Positions 24,592-38,622 of a stretch of DNA of 64,000 nt are shown piece by piece (the first letter of the stretch is position 1; every line of letters starts with the position of its first letter). The notes beneath the pieces are model-generated. The model ran no database searches, was not told the DNA's origin, and was given only the letters and a program-made list of their open reading frames with translations. The translations under genes were made by a program, and so were the position numbers. Origin of the DNA: Coriolopsis trogii (Eukaryota > Basidiomycota > Agaricomycetes > Polyporales > Polyporaceae); assembly GCA_020543525.1 (NCBI GenBank), contig JAHYIO010000023.1, forward strand, positions 682,001 through 746,000, in the 5' to 3' direction.

Positions 24592-24983
24592 ATGGACGAG
24601 GACACGACATTGTTTGAGAAAGAGCGCGACAGACTGACAGCGGAGATTACCAGCGTGAGTACTCAATGTGCGAAACTATTCCATGTGCGATAGCTGACAA
24701 GGACGATGATGCTCCGTAGGGTTTCGAGGAGCTGCTGTCCTCGAGCAACACCCTCAACCGCAAACTAGAAGAGGTTCTCGGCATGACGCGAGAATACGAG
24801 ACGATCGCCTCCCTCTGGCAGAGCTTCCACGAGCTCATGCGCGGCCACAAAGACGAGGGCGACTTGTCTGGGGAGGCCGAGCAGCCACACGGGCTTCCCG
24901 GGACCGGAGGCCATGTCTTGACTACGTCCAAGTCGGGCGGTGCTGGAGCGGGACAGGGGCAAGAGGAGCAAAGAGATTCGTGA
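24592..24983 (+). CDS. DAD1: DASH/Dam1 complex subunit DAD1
   Basis: Small subunit of the fungal DASH ring, which couples kinetochores to microtubules. Exons 24592-24654 and 24720-24983 (65-bp intron) give 108 aa. The exon junction falls inside the diagnostic block: FEKERDRLTAEITS|GFEELLSSSNTLNRKLEEV, followed by LGMTREYETIASLWQSFHEL. After residue 65 comes a Gly/Glu/Gln-rich tail that is not conserved. It is tail-to-tail with PKC1, with 249 bp between stop codons. Short fungal genes of this kind are often missed by automatic callers because the first exon is only 63 bp. Confidence 0.95.
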
Positions 24984-25232
24984 TTGTATGATATAGTACG
25001 AGGCACACGTTCTGGAGACAGAGGTATATGCGGGATACCTAGTCGTACGTATATACAGCGGGTGCTAGAGGACATCAGGATACATGAACGACAGGGAGCT
25101 TCTTGTTGTCAACAACGCAACAGGTATCCAAATACAGCGGGCAGTGAGGGCGTGGGTGTGGACACAATGCGACATAACAGGTAAAACGTAATAAGTATCG
25201 TGAAGGCGGGCAGATGTTTCGTGTCGTTGCTC

Positions 25233-29174
<3,942 letters not shown>

Positions 29175-29417
29175 GTTGAAAGAAGCCCGCAGATGCGGGG
29201 GAGATGCACGACTCGGTCTTGGCCCTGGAGGTCGACGATGGAGGGAAATAAGAGAGAGTGCAAGAGGCGGTGAGGGAAGCGATAAGTCGACATAATCAAG
29301 TATCGCCACCTGCAACGATAAGATGCTTATCGCTTCTATTCACTTCCTTTTTCTCTTATTTCTCGCCAAATGCCCCCCTTGCCCTCCCCCACTAACCCGC
29401 TCTTGCCATACAGCATC

Positions 29418-32264
29418 ATGCGTTTCTCCACCGACGCCGTCGTGCACGACAAAGCCGACGGTCTCAGCATCTCCCTCAATGCGCGCTTCGTCTTCAGCAC
29501 AAGCGCGTCGTCAGATCAAGATGCGAGTGGCACGCTATATGCGCTCAGTGGACGCGTCCCAGACGACATGGACGTCATCCTCCAGTCCGACCTGATAGTC
29601 TCGCTCTCCGGCATCCTCAATCGCGTCAAAGTCGCCGGTCGCGACATGCAAACGTCCGCGATTGCTCAGCACCTCCACAATTACCTCCGTACAGTTCGTA
29701 CTACAATAGACATTTCGTCGCGCTCCGTGTTGATGCTCTTCCCGTAGAACGGCGAACAGCTCGGCCTGAGAATGGTGGCGGGAATATTCATGGACGATGA
29801 CGACGGACATGTTAGAAGTGCGTGCCCTTTCCAACAGCATATGTCATGCTATGTGTTCTCCTGCATCGCCTGCATCGAACTAACTGTACTGCCAAGCGCT
29901 GGTTCGGCGACCGTGTCTCACTCAATCCCCGCATCTTCAGTGATATTGAGTCCGACACGGCCTATTCTCGACGGCCGCTTGCCATGCGTGCGACTGCACG
30001 CCATTGAGCTCCTATATTCCTGTCGAACCCCGCATGCACTTCCGCAGCCCCATTGCCTCACCCCGGAAGGTCCGTTCTTCCTCCTCGCTGAACCAGCCCC
30101 TTCTCATCTTCCCCGTTGTATCGTGCTACTCAGCTTTCCGGGAGACAGGCATGTCCGCCGCTGCGGACCCCTTTTCGCCACATGCCTTTCTGCCACTAGT
30201 CTCGGCATTGGATCGCATCGTGGAGAAGTTCGTCGCTCTTCAACTGGTCAGGTGTGTGCTCTCCTGCGTTTGCTAAGTTCTATCACACTTCCATGGAGCT
30301 ACACAGGCGCTTTCCACTGATTTTTGGTCATTGGCGCGAGGTATCCTGTTACTCATATATGAGGGCACTTCGCATGACTGACCAATTGTCATCTCGTGGT
30401 AGCGGTTCGACGCCGAAGTACTCGCTTCCATGAAAATCTCCCGTGCTATTACGGACATAATCGCCCGTTCCCCGCACACTGCATTCCGCAAGCAATGCGG
30501 CGCCGTGCTCAAGGTTTTACCTTGTCTCTTCCCGCATATACTTACAACGAGGTTAACGTGAGCGCACTCAAGACCCTCCGGAACAAGTCTATCGCTACCG
30601 CCAACGGGTCAATGAAGGCCCTACGCACACTCATGCCTCCGGTTGCAAGTGAAGACATGGAAGACGAAGATCGTCATATGTCATACTCCAAGGATCACGT
30701 AGAGATACTGTCTCAAGCTATGGAACGGCTACTCAAACGCGGGACGAAGCCGGTGCGATACAAGGCACGTCCCTACCGCCCTTTCAAGACTATCTTTTCG
30801 TCACTGATATTTGATAGGGAGTTGTTGCGGAGCCCACACAACCAGGCAAGAAAGCTTCCGATGATAATTTCCAACTCTCGAACTGCTCTCATGACGCTAC
30901 AACCTTTCCCTATATGGAAGAAGGCAAGTGGCCTGGAATAGGTCCAGACGCTCGCGACTCGGTCGAGCTTTCATTTGACGAGGACGCGGAAACAGTCGGT
31001 GGCAGTGAAGATGGTCTCGACTGGTTTCCAAGAGTGGATACTGATGCCGTGGATGGCGACATGTGGGTCTCCGACTCAGCGGAGTCATCTCGCGGGGGCT
31101 GCGCGCCGCTGGACCTCGAGGACTCTGATGATTTCTGGGATAGCTCGCAATCAACGCTCGACGTTCGTACTTGGATATCTTATGCTCACATCCTTCTGAA
31201 CACCGGCTGTGTCTTAGGACTCATGGCCGGAGACAAAGGCTTGCTCCAGGCGGATGACTGCCATAGGCGACAGCCCTCGACATGGAGTCTTGGACGAAGA
31301 CCACGACGAGTGGTTCGAAGATCTCAACCATGCTCTCAAAGACAGTGACACCTGCTTCGAGAGATCATCTGACTACTTGTTAGACGACGGCGATTCCTCC
31401 ATACGCGAGCAGGGAAGTGATCACTCGTTCTCAAACCCTCGAGAGGGTCGTCATTTGCTCTCTCGGGGACTCGAAACCGGCTATGTTCATGGTTTTGCTC
31501 ACCCGACTCTGGATGCTGAGTCGACGTCAACGACATTTCCTATTGATATGGACGACGATCTCTGGGGTGATTCTAGAGCTTTCCTCCCTGGTACCGCTTC
31601 GTCTTCCCTATCACCCATGCTTGCCGAGGTCTCCGAACCCAACCCGGAATCTGGGTTTGGGTTTGGCTTCAGTGCTGTGCCTGTGCCACGATCATCTGAC
31701 GGAAACAGTACATCTTCTTCGCTGGCTGAGCTTCAACCTGGGGCTTTTTCTGGTGAAAGTTCTACTGAGTTCATATTGGACGACGGCACGTTACTACCCC
31801 GAGAATTCGGCGCCATCCAGCAAACCTACACAATGGGCCGACGTGATCTTCCACGCGCAGCGACGTACGTGAATGACTGCGTCAGGTCGAGCTCAACCGA
31901 CCAGGATCCGGACGTGTTCATCGATAGCGATGGCGATGAATGGGTCGGCCGCTGTCAGGAACGAGAGGAAGGAGGGGAACGGGGAGGATGCGGATGGGAG
32001 AGACGGGCTGTATGGGCACATGATCGGAACGAGGGCAGCCTCGTTGCTGTAGATGCGAACCACGCGACGGCGATAAGGGCTGGGCAGGAGGCGGCGTGCG
32101 TGGAAGAAGAGGGGGTTGTTCGTGGTAGGACTGAGGTTGGCGAAGAAGAGCTTGATGAATTTCTGACGGAGCCTGAAGAGGCGATGGACCTGGACCTGGA
32201 CCTGGACGCTGGAGGGTTTGATGTGGACTATTCCGCGGATTGTGAGGTGCTTGTATTGGAGTAG
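29418..32264 (+). CDS. Uncharacterised acidic protein, multi-exon (model provisional)
   Basis: Function not recognised. The frame opens at 29418 (MRFSTDAVVHDKADGLSISL) and a likely exon runs to about 29693, followed by one from 29748 (NGEQLGLRMVAGIFMDDDDG). The middle (29830-30900) contains several short open pieces in shifting frames: WFGDRVSLNPRIFSDIESD, then about 30010-30250 (SYIPVEPRMHFRSP ...), then FDAEVLASMKISRAITDIIA near 30407. I could not join all of these in phase. The 3' part is strongly coding: 30914-31160, then 31254-32264, which is rich in Asp, Glu and Ser and ends with a run of alternating Asp-Leu (MDLDLDLDAGGFDVDY). It lies head-to-head with PKC1, 243 bp between ATGs, so the two may share a promoter region. 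It could be two genes. Confidence 0.45.
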
Positions 32265-32937
32265 CGGGTATCGCACTTCCTCTCTCGTTGTCATCTAATC
32301 GTAAATGCAATCACGGCGGCGGGGTGAAAAGGCAACGACTGCGAGGTATTCGGCGTCTGGAATATGTGTGTTTTTTCGTAATTTCATCCGATGCACACCG
32401 AGAAAGGTGTACAATGTGGCTGCGAACTTGTTGATCCTGGGGCCTCCACCAAGTGTGATGTCGAGGTGTGCGTATGGCTAACTCGTGTTCAGGCAGAATG
32501 TTGTGCAAGAATGTGGCTGCGAAGTGCGTTGTTTGGGAGACGCATCTGTGACCCATCCCGACGTCGGTCGACTCGACTGTGCCGACTCTTGGAACGTCCG
32601 AGATGCCCTGTGCAGTGTGCACTGCTCTGGTGGGCGGAGTGGCCAGGCGGGAGGGGGCGGATCTGGATCTGAGGGCTGCCGTTACGTCATTGGCGGGAGC
32701 AGGATTCAAGCTCCGACAAGCTCCGCCCGGGAGCGAGACAAGGCTCTGACGGGCGGCTGTCGAACGTTGCGCAAAGACATCCATCGACTGCTAACGATCC
32801 ATCCATAAGGCTTCCGCACTCCTACCCGCCCGCTCGATAGAGCCTTGCTCTCCCGCCCCTCTTTCCACCCCTCTCTGCTCAACCCATCCTCGTCATCTCT
32901 TCCTCCACACGCACTCCGTGCCACTACCAATACCGCC
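32265..32937. other. Intergenic region / IGO1 promoter
   Basis: About 670 bp. The last 100 bp before 32938 is strongly CT-rich (cctctttccacccctctct), a common fungal core-promoter and transcription-start feature. No gene is supported. Confidence 0.5.
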
Positions 32938-33711
32938 ATGCTCCCTGCTAAGCGTAACAAGGTCGACATCAGCGTGCGTGCATCCTCCTCTTGCGTTCAT
33001 TATAGGGCAGTGTCATGCATCGCCATGCGTTGCAGTGGTCTTGCGCCTGCAGCTTCTGTGAAATCTCGTCGTTCGGCTGATCCTGATTGGTATTGGTGAT
33101 ACAGTCACTCACGGAGGAGGAGCAAAAGCTGTTCCGCCTCTATGGCAAGCTGCCGACGCACAAGAATGTGCTGACGAAGATGCAGAAGGTATGTGTCTCA
33201 CGCCGTCATGATCTACCAAGTATCCCGTCCGCCCGGCTCGCGAAAGTTCTAACTCTATGCCTAATTGCAGGACCGGAAATACTTCGACTCTGGGGATTAT
33301 GCTTTGAGCAAGGCTGGCAAGGCTCCTCAGAACCAGGTTGGAACAGCCATTCCCAACCCCGAGAAGTGAGTATCGTCTTCGTCAATTCTGCCCTGAGTGT
33401 TTCCACCAGGACCTTTCGCACATGCCCTTTGCCCCCGATGCCTATTCCTTTTTTGTGCGCGTGCGCGCGCTCGTGGCGGCACTCTAACGATACTGTAAAG
33501 AAGAAATGAAGAGAACCTGACGCTGATTGTATTACTCCATTTTAGCATCCCGCACGCCACCTCTCCTCCCGTGCACCAGACACTCTCCGTTTCTCCCACC
33601 AACTCGACTGTCAACGCGGCACCCGCGAAAGAAAGTCCTCTTGCTGAACCTACCGCCGCCGAAGCCGAGCCGGCTTCGGAGGGCTCCAACGAGGTCGAGA
33701 CAGGGGCATGA
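32938..33711 (+). CDS. IGO1: Endosulfine / ARPP-19 family protein (Igo1)
   Basis: Small phosphoprotein that, when phosphorylated by Greatwall/Rim15, inhibits PP2A-B55 and promotes quiescence or mitotic entry. Exons 32938-32973, 33105-33188, 33271-33365 and 33546-33711 close at 126 aa. The conserved core reads EEQKLFRLYGKLPTHKNVL, then KMQKDRKYFDSGDYALSKAG. The serine of FDSGDY is the known Greatwall/Rim15 site, and the SKAG that follows is conserved. The C-terminal third is low-complexity Pro/Ser/Glu. Intron 1 is comparatively long (131 bp) and intron 3 is 180 bp, above the local norm of about 55 bp. Confidence 0.95.
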
Positions 33712-35427
33712 ACGAGTAATGGCCGTGCTTCACCATCTCGCTTTGCCCCGCGCTTCCAATATGCCGTCAAGCTCCAGTCGCGCTCATGATTGCCACGCCT
33801 CATTCACGCCTGCATCTGTCACCGCTGTACTTGAATCCCACTCCGTCCGCTGACGGAGGCAACTGGAGTGGCATTCCTCCCGTTGTTGTCATCCAATCTG
33901 CATCCATATCAACCTCATCCCTCGTCTATCGTCTACCATCTATTCTGCTGTACTGGAGCATATACATTAGTTGCGCATGGATCGGCTGGCGTGCGTACGT
34001 TGTATGCGTGCATGAGTGTCTGAGCCGGTCAACGCCTCCCAGGTCGACAGCCTGGAGGCTATTTGTGGTTCCGCTCATGCACGTCGTGCGTCGGCTGTGA
34101 CTCCCCATTGTACGAGGTGTTTGTACAGTGTATAATATTATGCAAGGAAGTTTCGCAATCGAAATCGAAATACCTCAGAGCAACATCGTGTTCGCTCGTA
34201 TGTCGTTCCCGCCCGTACTTGCGGCTTTCCACAGGAGTCGAGGATTCTTCTGCAGTTGCAGCGTTTCGAACCCGTGGCTATCGACAGCGTGTGGGTGTGT
34301 TGACGGATCCTCTCAGATTCGAGGTATGTAGACCTGCGCTTTCCTTTCGGATCCGGAACGGTTCGCTTGACGATGTGGAAGGGAACGGGCACTGTCTCAT
34401 CATTCGTGGATCATGACGTGTAGAGTGGGGTCGGCATGGGTTAACTGGAGTCTTCCATTTACGGGTACCATCAGGAGACAAGGTACCATTGCTGCGCTGC
34501 GAATAACTGTCGTGCTCGCCTGACTCGAGCGGCGTGAGAGTGCTCGTGTGTAGCTCGACTTGGATAGTGTGAGTTACCCGACAGAGTGGGGGCTCGCGCA
34601 ATTGTCAGTCGTGTGGCAAGGTGAGTATGGGGTGGGACCGGTGGGTGGAAGGTAGATAGAGTTACAAGACGGATATGGTGAATGCTGGCCAGGCGGAGCG
34701 GTGGTCTAAGCGACGTCTGAGCTTAACCACTGGGGCGATGGTGTTCCTGGGTTTGCTGGTCTCGGAGACGCCGTGAGCGCAGGTAGGTAGAGCAGGAGTG
34801 AACTGACGAGTTCAACGCGTGTGGTGGAAAGCCATCGGAAGGCGGCCAGGTGACTCCTGCGATGGCCGACTCGGAGGTCGTAGGATTGCACGGGAGCTTA
34901 GCTTGGGGTTTGCGGTCTTGGGAGCACACTTGAGACAGCAGAGCTTTCAATGAAAAAAAGCCGAAGGTCGAATTGATTATCCATCCCCGAATAGAATTCG
35001 AATCAGGCAACGAGCGGCACAGCCCAAGAGGAACTCTGCGGCGTAGTACCGTAGGTAGAGTTCCTAGTCATGTCAGCTGTCGAAGGCACTTATACTGCTG
35101 CTGTCGTCAATAGTCTGGAGGTTAAAAGTGCAATATACACGTCTACCTGTCTTGTTCAATGGCTTTCGTAGTAGTCCTTGAGTCAGTCTGGTTTCGGGCG
35201 AAGTGGCAGAAACATAGGCGAACGGAGGATCCGGAGATACGTCGCTTGGCGCGCCTGAGCGGCTGAGCCCAACAACACGAGTTGTCACAGTCACGTCACG
35301 TGTGACAGTACGCGCCGCCGCCAGAACGTGATCAGCCCGGCTGAAACTCGCGTCTCGACCACCATCTCCCCTTTCTCTCCCCTTGTCTGCAGTCACCACT
35401 TTCCACATCTCTCATATTCTGCTGGTA
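33712..35427. other. Long intergenic region between IGO1 and POL12
   Basis: About 1.7 kb, the largest gene-free interval here. Open frames are short, overlap on both strands and have no domain. A stretch near 34690-34730 superficially resembles a tRNA A box but does not fold. The 200 bp before 35428 should hold the POL12 promoter. Confidence 0.45.
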
Positions 35428-37774
35428 ATGGACGTTATACGCTTGGATTTGGAGAGGAAGTTTGGCCAAGATCTAGATGAGAACCTTCTCTCAGAATGTG
35501 AGCGGCATACGCGAAATCCTCATAATACCGGGCATCCTCGAATTACATCCCACGCAGGCGTGAAGGTCTGCCAAAACCATGGACTCAGCGGCGAACAATT
35601 GTTTTGGAAGTGGGAGGCGATGTGCTACAACACAGGGCTCAGGCAGTTCTCCAGAGCGGACCTCGACGACCTCAAGAAGGGAATCCAACGCGAGATGGTC
35701 ACCAAGAAGCTCACCCGGGGCAACCTCTCTGGACCACAGAACAGGAACTTTGGCGCAACACCTATCAAGGGCCATGGTCGGCCCGCAATGCCCCCTAGTC
35801 TGAGGGGAACCCCCATAAAGGCCATGCCCATGCCTATGGCACGCCCTCAGGATGGTTTCGATATGTCGCGCTTGGAGGAGAAGGTCGTGCCTGTTGCGGG
35901 ACCTAGTAGAGTCGCTTTTGTTGGTCCTTCGACGAATGAGGAGGCCCGGAAGGGACGAGCTTGTGAGTAGTTTGTCTTTTCAGCCGCCTACGCAGTCCAC
36001 GAATGCGTCGCAGACCGCTACATGTACGAGAAGGTCACAGAACGCAGCGAGGGTGAGTGTGCTACGACAACACTATGCGTCAACTTCCCGACGTTCTCTT
36101 CGTAGTGCTCGATGACAGGATAGACTACTTTGGGGAGCTCGTGAAGGCGTACTACGAAGTGGAAGAACTCGGCGATCCATCAGCAGTCACTGAGGTACGT
36201 GCGAGTGCCTTGCTCTCCCTCACCGACGATTGTGCCCACATCGTACCTGCAGGAGGATATTGTAGTAGTTGGGCGAGTCACATTAGACTCCGAGTCGTCT
36301 TCTGGCCCAGTCAAACTCAACGAGGCATCACTCGTCCTCGAATCATCGCGCATGATGGGCTCCGGTGCTCGAGTCCCCATTCGCTTCGACCCGGAGGTGC
36401 GAATTCGCAGGGGCAAGCGGGGAGCGGGAGGCCAGGGCCTCTTTCCGGGCGCCATTGTCGCGCTCAAGGGCAAAAACGGCGGGGGTGGCTCCTTCCTCGC
36501 CACCGAGATCCTGTCGGTGAGTAGTCGTGATTAGCGCATGGGTTGGTTGATGTGACCGTCTTGCAGCTCCCACCGATGGAACCCTCGTCGTCAACAACGA
36601 TCAAGTCTGAGACGGGGGAGACAAGTTTCTCTCTGCACGTCGCTTGTGGACCGTTCACATCCGACTCAGATCTACAGTATAAGCCTCTACAGAGCTTGAT
36701 AACCAGATTGAAGGCCACGAAACCGGCTGTTGTACTCCTGGTATGTAGTGCTGACTGACATTTGGCCCGCAAGTGACTCAGACCTCCCTTGCTGTCAGGT
36801 TGGTCCATTCGTGGACGCGACTCATCCCTCGGTCAAAATCGGGGACGTCGATGCGGCGCCCATCGACATGTTCCGCCTAGAGTTTACAAACCGCCTACGC
36901 GATTTCTTGGACTCCTCCCCAGGCAGTATCGCACTCCTGGTCCCAAGTATACGTGACATCCTCAGCGCCCACGCCGTGTTCCCTCAATGCGAATTCAGCC
37001 GCACACTCTGCAACGACCCCGTACGTTTCTTGCCCTCCTGATGATGCAACTAACACCTGCTCATGACCATGTCTCAGCGCATCCAACTCCTTCCGAACCC
37101 CGCACGATTTACGATCAACGGTGTGCACATCGCGACAACAAGCGTAGACGTGCTCTTCCACCTGCGCAAAGAAGAGCTGTTCAAGCGCGCGCCCGACGTC
37201 GAGCCGCTCACGACGCCGGTCGACCCAGAGGGCCAGAGCCCGACGGACGCGATGGCGAACTTGTGCAGGCACCTGCTGCAGCAACGGAGGTACGTGTCCC
37301 GCGGATGCTGCGTTCTGGCGCGTGCTGACAGAGATGGTCCGCGCTTGACTTTGTGGGGACACGCAACCGCCAGCTTCTACCCTATCTTCCCCGTCCCGCT
37401 GGACCTAGCGCACGAGGTGAACCTCGACGTGACCCATTCAGAGCTGCTCCACATGTGCCCTCAAGAGGACGGTGAAGGGGACGATGCAGGGTTCGAGAGC
37501 GCTGCGACGGACCCCAGCAAGGCGTCGTGCGCGCCCGACTTGCTGATCGTCCCGAGCAGGCTCAAGCACTTTTCGAAGGTAACGATGTGTTGTTTGTGTG
37601 CCTTCTGCGCGAGTTGAGGCTGAATGTTTGGTGTTGTAGGTGGTGGATAATACCATTGCGGTGAACCCGTCCTTCCTCACAAAGTCGACCTACGCCGTGA
37701 TAGAGTATGCGGGGCATGCCTCTCCTGGGCCCGCGAGGGACAGGCTTAAGGTCGAGATCAGCCGGTTGGAGTGA
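35428..37774 (+). CDS. POL12: DNA polymerase alpha subunit B
   Basis: Regulatory B subunit of the DNA polymerase alpha-primase complex, which primes replication. Exons 35428-35497, 35558-35962, 36014-36052, 36106-36194, 36253-36516, 36567-36740, 36799-37020, 37078-37289, 37374-37578 and 37640-37774 give 604 aa. The N-terminal helical domain (SECVKVCQNHGLSGEQLFWK) leads to a Pro-rich linker. Then come YRYMYEKVTERSE, the OB-fold region (EDIVVVGRVTLDSES) and the inactive calcineurin-like phosphoesterase domain (VVLLVGPFVDATHPSVK ... SLRDIL-like SIRDILSAHAVFPQ). It ends NPSFLTKSTYAVIEYAG. The first intron (60 bp) has no stop and is a multiple of three, so retention would keep the frame. Element B begins 42 bp after the stop. 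Confidence 0.95.
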
Positions 37775-37807
37775 ACGGATGCCGCACCGGAGGTGCTCGT
37801 GTTGTGG

Positions 37808-37815
37808 GTCTTGAT
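37808..37815 (+). repeat. Left target-site duplication of element B
   Basis: GTCTTGAT abuts the left end of the element and is repeated exactly at 38480-38487 after the right end. Confidence 0.9.
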
Positions 37816-38479
37816 AGGACCCCCGAATATCCCTACAAATGCCTGGGCAATGTGCGGACCAAAATGGGTGGTCGCCAGGCCCGAGGGGTGAACCGAAATC
37901 GGACCAAAAGTGGCGGTCTGGCGACGGAATGGGTGTCTCAGGATGCGGACCAATGTACGCGGGGGTGCGGAAGGTCTGATCCTGTGCGGACCAGCGCCCG
38001 AGGGTTGATAGAGATTTCAAACCAATTTCAAACTCCGTTAGGGCAACCCATGGATTGGACTTCGATAGCTATTAGCCGGCTTTATCCACCGTTCTTACTC
38101 TTTAATAAAAGACAGGAAGGAATCCGCAAGGCTATATCAGAGCTGGAGAAGCGCCAGAAGGCTGGCCACAAAGGTAACGGTGAAGAGCAGTGATGATGAC
38201 GACAACACTGACAACTGAATATGCCTGTAGTACATATGTGGATACAAGGAAGGTCGTATAGATGCTTCCTGAGTGATTCAGCGGTCCAGAAAGCGGAAAA
38301 TGAGCACTGACAGCAGCAATGAGGCCTGACCCCTGGTGCGGACCAAAATGGGCGGTCGCTGAGGGCTGAGGCGCTATGCGGACCAAAACGGCCCAAAACG
38401 ACAAAAAACGTTGCGGACCAAACTGGTCAATAACGGCCATTTTCAGGATCAGGCATCTGTAGGGATATTCGGGGGTCCT
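37816..38479. mobile_element. Non-autonomous DNA transposon-like element, copy B (664 bp)
   Basis: The left end begins AGGACCCCCGAATATCCCTA; the reverse complement of the right end begins with the same 20 bases and the match continues to about 30 bp with one mismatch (ACAAATGCCTG versus ACAGATGCCTG). A perfect 8-bp target duplication flanks it. Subterminal TGCGGACCAAA-type repeats lie near 37851, 37944, 37983, 38336, 38375 and 38411, all in one orientation, plus a degenerate copy near 37909. The terminal AGGACCCC and the GCGGACC repeats are shared with copy A (12584-13394), but the internal sequence differs. No transposase is present. It sits between the convergent genes POL12 and CLYBL, so it may supply sequence to the POL12 3' UTR (inference). 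Confidence 0.9.
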
Positions 38480-38487
38480 GTCTTGAT
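38480..38487 (+). repeat. Right target-site duplication of element B
   Basis: GTCTTGAT follows the right terminal inverted repeat and matches 37808-37815 exactly. Confidence 0.9.
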
Positions 38488-38622
38488 ATGTATCATGGTT
38501 CAGTCGTGCTCTCGTGTTATGCGCAGTATGTCGTGAGTTGTGGAAATGCAGTCTGTATTGTACAATGCGCGGAACGCAAGCACGCTCATAACCCACTCAG
38601 CCTGAACCCAAGTTGCAAACTC

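Noticed and set aside
32160..32260. Asp-Leu run (DLDLDLDAG) as a DNA repeat
   Set aside because: Only three GACCTG units on the DNA level; better described as low-complexity coding sequence.
34690..34820. Possible tRNA-Leu-like sequence (GGAGCGGTGGTCTAAGCGACG)
   Set aside because: No cloverleaf can be drawn; the nearest GTTC-type B box is too far and its stem does not pair.
34960..35020. Minus-strand GATTCGAATTC resembling a tRNA B box followed by a T-run
   Set aside because: The T-arm stem does not pair and no upstream A box is at the right distance.
35963..35983. A 21-bp intron in POL12
   Set aside because: Too short for the spliceosome; using the acceptor at 36013 gives a 51-bp intron and restores the conserved YRYMYEK motif.
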